Assembly: GCA_024402695.1 (NCBI GenBank) | Contig: JAKSTG010000018.1 | Coordinates: forward strand, 1-61,143 | Direction of reading: 5' to 3' | DNA length: 61,143 nt | From: Treponema sp. | GTDB lineage: Bacteria > Spirochaetota > Spirochaetia > Treponematales > Treponemataceae | Shown here: piece by piece, positions 52,852-61,140 of the stretch | Layout of the letters: each line of letters begins with the position of its first letter | Numbering within the stretch: position 1 is the first letter of the stretch | Position numbers and translations under genes: made by a program | Notes under the pieces: generated by a model | The model's input: only the letters and a program-made list of their open reading frames with translations | Told to the model about the DNA's origin: nothing | The model's database searches: none

Positions 52852-53819
52852 CCGGAACCATAATTGCGGGTACAAACAATATTTTTACTCTTGAATGCTC
52901 TGACGGACAGGTAAGGTCCTGTTCTATAAAGGGCAAAGTAATCAAATCGGACAAGAAATTTTATAATCCTCTTGCGCCAGGCGATATTGTTACTGTTGAA
53001 CCGGATGCTCTGGACCCTACAAAAGGCCAGATTCTGACTCTTTCTGAACGCAAAAATACTTTCTGCCGCTGGAACGTAAAGGGCCGTTGTCCTCAGCTTC
53101 TGGCGTCCAATCTTGATTTTCTGGTTCTTGTAACCACTCCCGATAATCCTCCTTTCAGACCACGCTTTATTGACCGTGCCCTGGCCCAGGCAGAACATCA
53201 GGAAATTGAACCGGTCATTGTCTGCAACAAGTGTGATTTAATAGAAGATATGGAAGATGAAGACCTGGACCGGGTTGAAGCAACACTTCAGAACTGGCAG
53301 TCTTTGGGTTACAAAGTTTTTGTTGTCTCTGCCGATACAGGTGAAGGCATGGAAGAATTTGCCCAGTTCCTGGAAAATAAAAGTACCGCTTTTGTAGGCC
53401 AGTCTGGGGTTGGTAAATCAAGTCTTGTAAATGCTCTGGATCCAACAGCAGAACTTCGTACCGGTGAGCTTTGTGAAAAATACTGCCGGGGAAGCCACAC
53501 TACAACAAAAGGGACTTTGCTCCGTCTGAATATCGATAAAGAACTTACAGGAAAAGAAGGATCAAAGGCAAATGTAGTAGATACACCTGGTATCCGCCGC
53601 TTTGTTCTGGACGATGTAGACGGAGATGATCTTCATCTTTACTTCAAGGAATTCAAACCTCTGGTTGGAACTTGTCAGTTCGGCATGAGCTGCAGCCATA
53701 TTGCAGAAAAAGGTTGTGCCATTAAAGCCGCAGTGGAAAACGGCGAAATCAGCTTTGAACGTTATGACAGCTGGGCAAGAATCAGGGATGAGTTGAAGAC
53801 GGGAAGATGGGAAGATTAA
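52839..53819 (+). CDS. rsgA: Ribosome small subunit-dependent GTPase RsgA
   Basis: This 326-residue circularly permuted GTPase assists late 30S maturation. An OB-fold domain (about 1-75) is followed by the permuted motifs NKCD (130-133), GQSGVGKSS (187-195) and DTPGIR (248-253), and by the zinc knuckle with Cys279, Cys285, His287 and Cys293. All defining residues are present, so it is expected to be active. It starts inside the YunG-like gene with a 13-bp overlap. It is 86 bp from the ABC exporter, with no clear terminator between. Confidence 0.95.
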   Translation: MSEITGTIIAGTNNIFTLECSDGQVRSCSIKGKVIKSDKKFYNPLAPGDIVTVEPDALDPTKGQILTLSERKNTFCRWNVKGRCPQLLASNLDFLVLVTTPDNPPFRPRFIDRALAQAEHQEIEPVIVCNKCDLIEDMEDEDLDRVEATLQNWQSLGYKVFVVSADTGEGMEEFAQFLENKSTAFVGQSGVGKSSLVNALDPTAELRTGELCEKYCRGSHTTTKGTLLRLNIDKELTGKEGSKANVVDTPGIRRFVLDDVDGDDLHLYFKEFKPLVGTCQFGMSCSHIAEKGCAIKAAVENGEISFERYDSWARIRDELKTGRWED

Positions 53820-53905
53820 GAATAAGTAATAAGGAATAATTGGTTTGCTGTATGAGACGATGTGTTGTCCATGGGGCAAGCGGTATGTGTAAGTGATAAA
53901 TAATT

Positions 53906-55642
53906 ATGAATTATAATAAATCTTCTTTAAAAATATTTTTGGCTTACTACAAGCCTCACCTTAAGTTATTTGTGGGGGATATGATTTGTGCGACGATATT
54001 GGCACTTATCGATATTTCTTTTCCTATGCTGACACGCTGGGCCATAAACACTTTGATTCCTGAAGGAAATTTTAAAGTTTTCGTGATTCTTGTTGCTGCG
54101 CTTCTTGCAGGTTTCTTCCTCAGAAAATTATGTAACTGGTTTATCACTTACTGGGGACATCAGTTTGGAAACTATGTAGAAGCTGAAATGCGCATGGACG
54201 TTTTCCGTAAACTGGAATCCATGAACTTTTCTTATTTTGACAAGAACAGAACCGGCCAGCTTATGAGCCGTGTTACAACAGATCTTTTTGATATTACCGA
54301 GCTTGCTCATCATGGTCCCGAAGACGTGTGGGTTTCTGTCCTTACACTTTTGGGATCCTGTGTTCTGATGTTCGGAATCCGCTGGGAACTGGCAGTTCTC
54401 TGTCTTGTTTTCCTTCCTGTAAATATTCTTATTGTTTTCAAAAGCCGTAGAAAACTGATGGCCACATCAAAGGCAGTTAAAGAAACTACAGCAGAAATTA
54501 ACTCGGCCATTGAGTCCAGTATTTCAGGAATCCGTGTTACTCAGGTTTTCACAAATGAAGATTACGAGACAAAACGCTTTGCACAGAATAATGAACGTTT
54601 TATAAAAGCAAAGCAGAGCCGATTCAAATACATGGCTAATTTCCTTTCCAATATCGAATTTACCGGAAACCTTATGAGCCTCCTTGTCCTTGCGGCAGGC
54701 GGTTTCTTTATCATGAAAGGAAAAATGAATATTGCGGATCTTGTGGCCGCAAATCTTTTTGTTGCCGCTTTCAGTGGACCTGTACGTAAACTGGCATTCT
54801 TTGTTGAACAGTATACTCAGGGCATGGCAGGATTCAACCGTTTTCTTGAAATCATGCGTCTTGAAAATCCCATAAAAGATGATCCTGAGGCTGTTGAAAT
54901 TCTCAGCTCCCGTGGAAATATCACTTTTGAAAATGTGGATTTCTCCTATACAGAAGATTATCCTGTTCTCCAGAATGTAAACCTTAATATTCAGGCGGGA
55001 GAAAAGCAGGCCCTTGTTGGAAGTTCCGGCGGCGGAAAAACTACAATCTGCAATCTGCTTCCACGCTTTTATGAAATTACAGGAGGCCGTATTCTTCTTG
55101 ACGGCATGGATATCAAAAAAATCCGCATGCACTCTCTTCGTAAACAGATTGGTATTGTTCAGCAGGATGTTTTCCTTTTTGCAGGAACCATAAAAGAAAA
55201 TATCGCTTACGGGAAACCTGGTGCCACCCAGGAAGAAATTGAGCTTGCCGCAAAACGTGCAGAAATCCATGAAGATATTCTTAAAATGCCAAATGGGTAT
55301 GATACGGTAGTAGGGGAAAGAGGAATAAAGCTTTCAGGAGGACAGAAGCAGCGTGTTTCAATTGCCCGTTGTTTCCTTAAGAACCCTCCAATTCTCATTC
55401 TGGATGAAGCTACTTCGGCTTTGGACACTGCCACAGAAATAAAGATTCAGCGTGCTTTTGATGAACTCAGTAAGGGAAGAACTACTATTGTCATTGCCCA
55501 CCGATTGAGTACAATAAAGAACGCAGATCACATTGCCGTAATAGATGAAAAAGGTATTGCGGAAAACGGAACACATGAAGAACTTCTTTCCAAAGACGGC
55601 TTATACAAAGCCCTTTGTGAAGCTCAGTTTGAATTGAAATGA
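53906..55642 (+). CDS. ABC exporter, MsbA/MdlB-like half-transporter
   Basis: This 578-residue fused membrane-ATPase protein probably works as a homodimer to export lipid, peptide or drug. Six membrane helices lie at about 20-310. The nucleotide-binding domain has Walker A GSSGGGKT (372-379), a Q-loop at QQDVFLFAGT, signature LSGGQ (476-480), Walker B ILILDE (496-501) and an H-loop IAHRLS near residue 533. All are intact. No partner half-transporter gene is adjacent. The ribosome site is poor. It is followed by a REP-like palindrome and purN. Confidence 0.92.
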   Translation: MNYNKSSLKIFLAYYKPHLKLFVGDMICATILALIDISFPMLTRWAINTLIPEGNFKVFVILVAALLAGFFLRKLCNWFITYWGHQFGNYVEAEMRMDVFRKLESMNFSYFDKNRTGQLMSRVTTDLFDITELAHHGPEDVWVSVLTLLGSCVLMFGIRWELAVLCLVFLPVNILIVFKSRRKLMATSKAVKETTAEINSAIESSISGIRVTQVFTNEDYETKRFAQNNERFIKAKQSRFKYMANFLSNIEFTGNLMSLLVLAAGGFFIMKGKMNIADLVAANLFVAAFSGPVRKLAFFVEQYTQGMAGFNRFLEIMRLENPIKDDPEAVEILSSRGNITFENVDFSYTEDYPVLQNVNLNIQAGEKQALVGSSGGGKTTICNLLPRFYEITGGRILLDGMDIKKIRMHSLRKQIGIVQQDVFLFAGTIKENIAYGKPGATQEEIELAAKRAEIHEDILKMPNGYDTVVGERGIKLSGGQKQRVSIARCFLKNPPILILDEATSALDTATEIKIQRAFDELSKGRTTIVIAHRLSTIKNADHIAVIDEKGIAENGTHEELLSKDGLYKALCEAQFELK

Positions 55643-55655
55643 TATTTAATAGACT

Positions 55656-55684
55656 TGTCACCCTGAGCTTGTTGAAGGGTCTTT
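55656..55684. repeat. CCCTGAGCTTG-type quasi-palindromic repeat
   Basis: TGTCACCCTGAGCTTGTTGA followed by AGGGTCTTTT matches a short palindromic sequence commonly seen between genes in many bacteria. The ACCCT/AGGGT arms with the T-run may double as a weak terminator for the ABC gene. Confidence 0.55.
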
Positions 55685-55690
55685 TATAAT
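55685..55690 (+). promoter_or_regulatory. -10 box upstream of purN
   Basis: A perfect TATAAT at 55685-55690 lies 24 bp before the purN ATG, immediately after the quasi-palindrome. No good -35 is seen. Confidence 0.4.
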
Positions 55691-55714
55691 GAAATGAACT
55701 ATGGAGGAAAATAA

Positions 55715-56344
55715 ATGAAAAAAAATATTGTTGTACTTGTAAGCGGAGGCGGAACAAATTTTCAGGCTTTGATTGATTATGAAAAAGAAACAGCCGATTG
55801 TCCTTATCATATTTCTGCTGTAATTTCGGATCATAAAGATGCCTATGCTCTTGAGCGCGCCGCCAATGCCGGAATCAAAAGTTATATTACATCTCCTTAT
55901 GCAGTAATGGGGAAAGAAGCTGCTCAGGCTGCAAGCCGCGACGAAAAGCGCACAGCAGTTTCAGACAAGGTTCTTGAAATCTGTAAAGCTGAAGGTGCCT
56001 TTGCTATCATTCAGGCTGGATGGCTTACTGTTCTTGCTGGAAACATCGTAAAAGAATACGAAGGAAAAATCCTTAATCTTCATCCGGCACTTCTTCCAAA
56101 ATTCGGTGGAGTTGGAATGTGGGGACATCACGTTCACGAAGCGGTTCTTGCTGCCGGCGAAAAAGAAAGTGGTTGTACAATTCACCTGGTAGATTCAGGC
56201 TGTGATTCAGGAAAGATTCTGATTCAGAAAAAAGTTCCTGTTATGCCTGGCGACACTCCTGACACCCTTTATGCACGCATCGCTCCTGAAGAGCACAAGG
56301 CTATTGTTGAAGGTACTTGCATGCTGGTGAGAGGGAAGGAATAA
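55715..56344 (+). CDS. purN: Phosphoribosylglycinamide formyltransferase
   Basis: This 209-residue folate-dependent GAR transformylase transfers formyl from 10-formyl-THF to GAR in purine synthesis. The catalytic triad is in register with E. coli: Asn121 and His123 (NLHPALLPKF) and Asp164 (GCDSG). The phosphate-binding loop reads SGGGTNFQ. An insert GGVGMWGHHVHEAV replaces the shorter loop after the NLHP motif of classical enzymes. GGAGG lies before the ATG. No other pur gene is adjacent, so it is a scattered pathway gene. Confidence 0.92.
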   Translation: MKKNIVVLVSGGGTNFQALIDYEKETADCPYHISAVISDHKDAYALERAANAGIKSYITSPYAVMGKEAAQAASRDEKRTAVSDKVLEICKAEGAFAIIQAGWLTVLAGNIVKEYEGKILNLHPALLPKFGGVGMWGHHVHEAVLAAGEKESGCTIHLVDSGCDSGKILIQKKVPVMPGDTPDTLYARIAPEEHKAIVEGTCMLVRGKE

Positions 56345-56429
56345 GGAATAGGGAAGAGTTAAGAGTTAGCCTTTTGTTTGGGTTAATGATTCATTTGGAG
56401 AAGAAGCTGGCCTGTGTGGGTGGGGAACG

Positions 56430-56456
56430 ACTGCCTATATGGGTCAGTTTTTTTTT
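56430..56456 (+). terminator. Weak terminator after purN
   Basis: ACTG-CC...GG-CAGT pairing with a two-base bulge is followed by nine T. The stem is short, so this is a tentative call. Confidence 0.4.
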
Positions 56457-56457
56457 A

Positions 56458-56466
56458 TGTTATAAT
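56458..56466 (+). promoter_or_regulatory. Extended -10 promoter for the CPBP gene
   Basis: TGTTATAAT at 56458-56466 lies 26 bp before the ATG, directly after the T-run of the preceding terminator. Confidence 0.55.
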
Positions 56467-56492
56467 ACATATAAACAAAGAGAGGGTGATTT

Positions 56493-57239
56493 ATGATTTC
56501 AGTTTGGATTTCTGTTGCATTTTTTTTCGTAGTATATTTAACAAAAATAGCTTCCTTGTGGATAATACTAACTGCCTGGACTACAAGTTTAGCCGTTACT
56601 CTTTTAACAAAGAACAAGCTGCCATCTACAAAATATATAATTATTTCTATTTGTTTTGCTCTTATTGCCAGTTTTTCCTACTTTGCATATTCCAGAGGAT
56701 TTCTTGTTCAGATGGTCTTTACAGGTATTACTTGTCTTTTAAGTAGCCTTGCAATTTTTTCTGTTATGGAAAAACATGGTGGTTTTCAGCTTATTAAAAC
56801 AGACAAAAAATATTCACCTTTGATTTCAGTTTTAATAGGATTGGGGACAGGAGCTGTTCTTGGTTTAATCAACCTGCTTCTTGGGAAAAACTCCATGGAC
56901 GTAGACTTTGCCATTACGCTTCCAAGAATTATTGTGAGCCTTATTCCAGGCATAAATGAAGAAATATCCAACAGAGCTATTTTTATGGCCTTCTTAATCT
57001 ACATATTTACTACAGAAAACAAAGCCCCGACAAAATTTCAGAGTTTTACAATGTGGGTTTTAATGACAGTTCCACATTGTTTTGCACACGGATATTCCTT
57101 CTTTGAAAGTCTTATACTTCTTGTTCTGTTTGGTATTCCATTTGCAATTTTACAGCGCAAGCGAGATTTGACCTCTGCGATAATCAGCCATACAGTTGTT
57201 GATTTAATGAGGTTTCTGGTATTTGGGCTGCCTGTATAG
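56493..57239 (+). CDS. CPBP-family intramembrane metalloprotease
   Basis: This 248-residue membrane protein has about seven hydrophobic segments and the CPBP/Abi motifs: INEEISNRA near residue 154 (paired Glu and Arg), PHCFAHGYS near 190 and SAIISHTVVDLMR near 229. These supply the Glu and His ligands of the type II CAAX-protease fold. Bacterial members process small peptides or act in immunity and regulation, and the substrate here is unknown. AGAGGGTGA precedes the ATG. It is flanked by unrelated genes and appears monocistronic. Confidence 0.85.
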   Translation: MISVWISVAFFFVVYLTKIASLWIILTAWTTSLAVTLLTKNKLPSTKYIIISICFALIASFSYFAYSRGFLVQMVFTGITCLLSSLAIFSVMEKHGGFQLIKTDKKYSPLISVLIGLGTGAVLGLINLLLGKNSMDVDFAITLPRIIVSLIPGINEEISNRAIFMAFLIYIFTTENKAPTKFQSFTMWVLMTVPHCFAHGYSFFESLILLVLFGIPFAILQRKRDLTSAIISHTVVDLMRFLVFGLPV

Positions 57240-57406
57240 TTAGAGTAAATAGTTTTGTGATAAATTGCGGTATATTCAGTTATTGTTTAAACAAACAGAA
57301 ATTTAGCGGGATAAGTTTTTAGGCGGAAACGAATAATATTGGTTATACGCATAGCTTATTGGACTGGAAGTGGAAGAAAAAAATCAACAAATAAAAGAAT
57401 ATTTAT

Positions 57407-58177
57407 ATGACCAAAAAAAGAGTTTATTTATGTGCAATAATATGTATTACCACTTCCTTTTTATTTGTCTCTTGTAAAGAAAGGAAGATTAAGTTTGCAG
57501 AACAAAATTCTAATTCCATTCTTGATGAATTTCATTATCTTGAACAGACATTGAATGGGCAGAAAGGGATATATTATTCAGAAGAATATGGAAAACCTCT
57601 TGTTGCTGTTACTTTTCATCCTAGATGGCTGAGTGAAAAGGAAATAAAACTCTCTTTTAAGGATAATTCAATTCAATACGGAAGTGTTTATCAAACTCCA
57701 GAAACTGTAGACGTTTTTAAATTTGTGAAAGATTATAATATTGAAATTAAAGATTCGATTGTAAAATCTTTTAAATCTTTTGGATATTATGAACTTACAG
57801 GTTTGAAAGAGGAAGAATTGTTGGATTTTTATCGAAACGAATCCATAGTTCAACTCTCGAGTTTGCTTGGAACTTATAAAGATCCTATTTCATTAAGACA
57901 ATATACTTTGGCAAAAATCGAAAATGATTATGAACTATCAGTTGTATATGAAGATGAAATTGAGGATAAATATGTAAAAGATACACTTGTACTTGATGAT
58001 TTAAAACATATCCGTGGGGAGAGATATTATATTTTTTTTAAAAATGATTATATTTCAATAAGTGATTATATTCCTTTTACGATTCATACAGAGAATAATG
58101 AAAATGGGGAAGACTGTCATTGTGGTGATGATAACTCAGGTTATATGGTAAGTTTCTATTCGAAAGATAAATTATAA
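57407..58177 (+). CDS. Lipoprotein, unknown function
   Basis: This 256-residue lipoprotein has signal ITTSFLFVSC with Cys near residue 23. The mature protein is mixed alpha/beta with many Asp, Glu and Tyr residues and a C-terminal Cys-His-Cys stretch (GEDCHCGDDNSGY) that could bind a metal. No known family is recognised. No Shine-Dalgarno is seen before the ATG. The 167 bp upstream (57240-57406) hold only AT-rich sequence with a TTGTTTAAACAA palindrome. Confidence 0.72.
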   Translation: MTKKRVYLCAIICITTSFLFVSCKERKIKFAEQNSNSILDEFHYLEQTLNGQKGIYYSEEYGKPLVAVTFHPRWLSEKEIKLSFKDNSIQYGSVYQTPETVDVFKFVKDYNIEIKDSIVKSFKSFGYYELTGLKEEELLDFYRNESIVQLSSLLGTYKDPISLRQYTLAKIENDYELSVVYEDEIEDKYVKDTLVLDDLKHIRGERYYIFFKNDYISISDYIPFTIHTENNENGEDCHCGDDNSGYMVSFYSKDKL

Positions 58178-58193
58178 GGACAGAAAATATTTC

Positions 58194-58215
58194 CCAATCA
58201 ATAACAATTGATTTT
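58194..58215. repeat. Short palindromic repeat, copy 1
   Basis: CCAATCAATAACAATTGATTTT contains AATCAAT/ATTGATT arms. A near-identical 21-bp copy lies at 59405-59425, so the same element flanks the DUF2441/GNAT pair. Confidence 0.45.
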
Positions 58216-58237
58216 AATAACGAGGAGAGCATTTGTT

Positions 58238-58798
58238 ATGAAGTATTATCATTTGGTTACCCGAATTCCAATGTTTGAAGGGCAGATAATAGATTTTTCA
58301 GGTAATGGTAATAATCGCTTATATGATTTCTGGATGAAAAGAGAAGCCAGACGAAATGATGGTGCAGATGTGTTTCAAGTGTTGAATGAAAATGATTATT
58401 CTGATGAAGGAAAACTTGTTATTCAGGATTATATATTCAATCAGTCTAGGGCTGTACGAGAAACTATAACTGAATTAGTAAGAGCCACAGAATTTCCCGA
58501 AAAACCATCACGATTAAAATGTTTATATGTTTGCAAAACCTTGGAAGAGGCTTACAAATGGAAAGAAAATTTTTTGAGCTATAATAGAAAAATCCTTCAG
58601 ATGGTTGAATTGAGTTCTGATGGTGATTTTTTTACAGGAGACGCAATCTTTCTTCCTCAAATTAATGGGGACAGTTTTGAAAAAAAAATGGCTCAGGCAA
58701 GAAAATATTGGAGTGGAGAACTTAAAGGTGAATTAGTTGAAACTATTCTTGGTGGAAAAATAAAAGTAGAAAGAATTGTTGAAGAATATTCAGATTAA
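58238..58798 (+). CDS. DUF2441-family protein
   Basis: This 186-residue soluble protein begins with KYYHLVTRIPMFEGQIIDF, the DUF2441 pattern. The domain includes a RAxRETxxELVRxxEFPEKPSR core and an ADP-ribosyl-transferase-like KCLYVCKTLEEAYKW segment. Many DUF2441 proteins are encoded alone in gut bacteria without a known role. The ATG at 58238 has GAGGAG ten bases upstream and is preferred to an ATG-like start at 58208. It may follow the lipoprotein in the same transcript. Confidence 0.75.
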   Translation: MKYYHLVTRIPMFEGQIIDFSGNGNNRLYDFWMKREARRNDGADVFQVLNENDYSDEGKLVIQDYIFNQSRAVRETITELVRATEFPEKPSRLKCLYVCKTLEEAYKWKENFLSYNRKILQMVELSSDGDFFTGDAIFLPQINGDSFEKKMAQARKYWSGELKGELVETILGGKIKVERIVEEYSD

Positions 58799-58855
58799 AT
58801 TCGAATTTGAGATGATAATTCATAACCGCAGATAAAAGCGGATGCACGCGGAGTG

Positions 58856-58864
58856 TGGTATAAT
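58856..58864 (+). promoter_or_regulatory. Extended -10 promoter for the GNAT gene
   Basis: TGGTATAAT at 58856-58864 lies 40 bp before the chosen ATG and supports the start at 58905 rather than 58842. Confidence 0.6.
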
Positions 58865-58904
58865 TAAGCACACAAACAGGAATTTGGAGGGGGAGAATAA
58901 AAGA

Positions 58905-59399
58905 ATGAGTGAACCTGAAATCAGAGAAGTAAATTATGAAGAATTACCAATTTGTCTGGAATTAATTCATGTATGTTTTAAAACTGTTGCAGACAGGTTA
59001 AATTTAACTCAGGATAACTGTCCTGGACATACAAGTTATATGCCAATAGAAAAATTGCAGAAATTCTGGGATTGGGGATTTCATATGTATGGATTATATG
59101 AAGATCAAAAAATAATCGGTTATATTTCTATAAGTTTGGTTCCAGATAGAGAAAATGTATATGCAATCCATAACTTATGTGTATTACCTGAGTTCAGAAA
59201 AAATGGTTATGGAAAACAATTGCTGGATTATGCAAAACAAAAAGCAAAAGACCTTGGTGGAAAAATTCTATTTGTAGATTTTATTGAAGAGGATCAGCAT
59301 TTACGAGCCTGGTATATTAAGAATGGTTTTATACATAAAGGTACTGAAAAATATGCTCATCTGATTTTTACAGTTGGAAAAGCAGAATATTTACTTTAA
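58905..59399 (+). CDS. GNAT-family N-acetyltransferase
   Basis: This 164-residue acetyl-CoA-dependent acetyltransferase has the central strand IHNLCVLPEFRKNGYGKQLL, which holds the R/Q-x-x-G-x-G/A pyrophosphate loop (RKNGYG), and the C-terminal motif AWYIKNGF. The acceptor is unknown and could be an amine of a small molecule or a protein N-terminus. GGAGGGGGAG lies upstream of the ATG at 58905. The longer frame to 58842 would start upstream of the promoter. Confidence 0.88.
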   Translation: MSEPEIREVNYEELPICLELIHVCFKTVADRLNLTQDNCPGHTSYMPIEKLQKFWDWGFHMYGLYEDQKIIGYISISLVPDRENVYAIHNLCVLPEFRKNGYGKQLLDYAKQKAKDLGGKILFVDFIEEDQHLRAWYIKNGFIHKGTEKYAHLIFTVGKAEYLL

Positions 59400-59404
59400 G
59401 TATT

Positions 59405-59425
59405 CCAATCAATATAAATTGATTT
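59405..59425. repeat. Short palindromic repeat, copy 2
   Basis: CCAATCAATATAAATTGATTT differs from copy 1 at 58194 by two bases in the loop. The AATCAA/TTGATT arms are intact. Confidence 0.45.
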
Positions 59426-59466
59426 AAAATTTAACAAGCCTGAGTTCTAAGATTTCTCGAAAAATC

Positions 59467-59901
59467 TCATTTCACAAATTCCCGTAAACATTCAGAAATA
59501 AAATCTCCGTCGTTTTCCATCAGGTGGCCGCCGTTTTCAAAAATGTGAATCTGGCACTGGGGAATTTTTTTGCTCCATTGAACAACGGTATCAAGATTGT
59601 TTGCCAGTTTGTCGTCTTTTGTGTGGAAAATCAGAACTGGTACTGTGATTTTTGACATATCGTAGTTTTGAGGATTATTGATGGCGTCGGTATTTGTGAT
59701 TTTGCCATCAAAAAGAATGCCTGCTTTTCGATTCTTCATTGGTATAATGGTTTTTAAAACTGATTTTGGCATTCCCATTATTGATTTGAAAAGAGGACTA
59801 ATGAGCCACATGGCAAAATCATTGCAGAAAGGAGCTGGAGGTCCGGCAAATTTCACAGTCTTTTTTGGTGGTTCCAGAGCAGGGTAGCCTACAATCATCA
59901 C
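59467..59901 (-). pseudogene. 5'-truncated alpha/beta hydrolase
   Basis: The remaining 144 residues are the C-terminal half of an alpha/beta hydrolase: a lid region, the acid-bearing strand VPVLIFHTKDDKLA and the His-bearing HIFENGGHLM. The nucleophile elbow and oxyanion strand, which should lie before this point, are absent. Upstream on the minus strand all frames are interrupted by stops within about 50 bp. Without the nucleophile Ser it cannot be a working hydrolase, so this is probably a pseudogene, although a short protein could still be translated from the ATG. Confidence 0.6.
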
Positions 59902-60029
59902 GTTCAGGTTTTGACAGTCTGATTTGATTTATACTGCTCCAGAGTGTCACGGTGATAGCAAATGGCAAGCATCCATTCGTTCCGCCTAGTTCATATTAAT
60001 AACTGATCGATTTGTTCTATAAGAGAAAA

Positions 60030-60815
60030 CTAATAAAAACTACTTTCCAAAAAATCAATAAATAATTTTCCAAGAAGAAGCATTGCTGCCACAATCATAA
60101 TAATTTTGATAAACTTTGCTCCTTTCTTAATGGCACATTGACTGCCCAATAAACATCCTGCAATTGAACAGAGTCCACAAGGAATAGCAATACTAAAGTC
60201 TACAACTCCAGCCATAAGATAAGTTACTACTGCTGCAAAATTTGAAGCTAAATTTACTACTTTTGTAGTTCCTGTAGCATAAATCAAAGTCATTCTTTCT
60301 ATTAAAACAAAGGCCAGAGAAAAAAACATGCCCGTTCCTGGACCAAAAAGTCCATCATAACAACCTATAACAAGACCAATAAGAATTGCTGCAATTATGA
60401 CAAAACGGAAACTTCTTGAAGGCTTTTCTGCATTTTCATCACCAAAACTACGATTAAATATCATAAAAAGTGCCACAAAAGGAAGAACAATCATTAAACA
60501 GATTTGCAGAATTTCAGGTCTAAGATGAAGTGCCAGCTGAGCTCCAATTGTAGAACCAGCAAGCGAACCACATAAAGCGGGCACAGCTATTCTCCAATCT
60601 ACATATTTTTTTCGTATGTAGTTACCAGCACCAAAAGCTGTACCAATGCAGGCAACAAATTTGTTAGTGCCGTAAGTAATCTGAATAGGAAGCCCCGCAA
60701 ATAAATATGCCGGAATAGTTATAATTCCACCGCCACCGGCAATAGAATCTATGAACATAGCAATAAAAATAAGAGGACACAAAAAACAAAGCTTTGCAAA
60801 ATAAGTTTCAAACAT
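60030..60815 (-). CDS. TauE/SafE-family (TSUP) permease
   Basis: This 261-residue membrane protein has eight hydrophobic segments and the TSUP repeats: DSIAGGGGIITIPAYLFAGL near residue 25 and YDGLFGPGTGMFFSLAFVLI near residue 150. The family exports or imports sulfite, sulfonates, sulfoacetate or thiosulfate and other anions. The substrate cannot be inferred here, as no sulfur genes are nearby. The ATG at 60815 is chosen over the GTG at 60842; AAAGGA lies 12-17 bases upstream. It is monocistronic. Confidence 0.9.
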   Translation of the reverse strand: MFETYFAKLCFLCPLIFIAMFIDSIAGGGGIITIPAYLFAGLPIQITYGTNKFVACIGTAFGAGNYIRKKYVDWRIAVPALCGSLAGSTIGAQLALHLRPEILQICLMIVLPFVALFMIFNRSFGDENAEKPSRSFRFVIIAAILIGLVIGCYDGLFGPGTGMFFSLAFVLIERMTLIYATGTTKVVNLASNFAAVVTYLMAGVVDFSIAIPCGLCSIAGCLLGSQCAIKKGAKFIKIIMIVAAMLLLGKLFIDFLESSFY

Positions 60816-60917
60816 GGTAAGTGGATTTCCTTTATTTAACACCTAAATGTGCCTGGCTGTTTACATAAAACAGCTGTGCATGTCGAATCCAATATAAATT
60901 CAATACTTTTCACCATC

Positions 60918-61020
60918 CTAAAAAAATGCTTTTAAAATCAAATACAAAATCATCAGCCAAAATACAACAATTGGTAGTGCATAGTACCACTTCTTAGACT
61001 TTCCATTATATTTGATGGGG
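60918..61020 (-). pseudogene. C-terminal remnant of a small membrane protein
   Basis: On the minus strand a frame closed by TAG at 60918-60920 reads IKYNGKSKKWYYALPIVVFW and LMILYLILKAFF, a basic patch followed by one 24-residue membrane helix. It has no usable start: upstream it runs into the hairpin element at 61024-61051 and a stop. It looks like the end of a membrane-protein gene whose front was lost to, or overlaps, the repeat. Confidence 0.35.
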
Positions 61021-61023
61021 GTT

Positions 61024-61140
61024 AACGACCCTCCAAAAATTGCGGGTCGTTATACAAAGCATTTCTGGATTAGTTGTCATATTCCTCATTTTTGGAGGGG
61101 AAAGCCTTCCCCTGCCTGCAGCCCGCAAGCGGTCTTCCGC
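61024..61140. repeat. Structured repeat at the window edge (partial)
   Basis: AACGACCC/GGGTCGTT forms an 8-bp stem (61024-61031 with 61044-61051). The 12 bases 61029-61040 (CCCTCCAAAAAT) are perfectly complementary to 61088-61099, so the loop could pair with downstream sequence instead. GGGGAA/TTCCCC (61097-61102 with 61107-61112) and GCGG/CCGC hairpins follow up to the edge. The sequence is markedly more GC-rich than its surroundings. No gene is seen from 61021 to 61143. Confidence 0.5.

Noticed and set aside
61021..61056. Complete integron attC site at the right edge
   Set aside because: AAC...GTT boxes flank the hairpin, but they do not fit RYYYAAC/GTTRRRY and no separate L and R arms with spacers are seen in the 36-bp hairpin.
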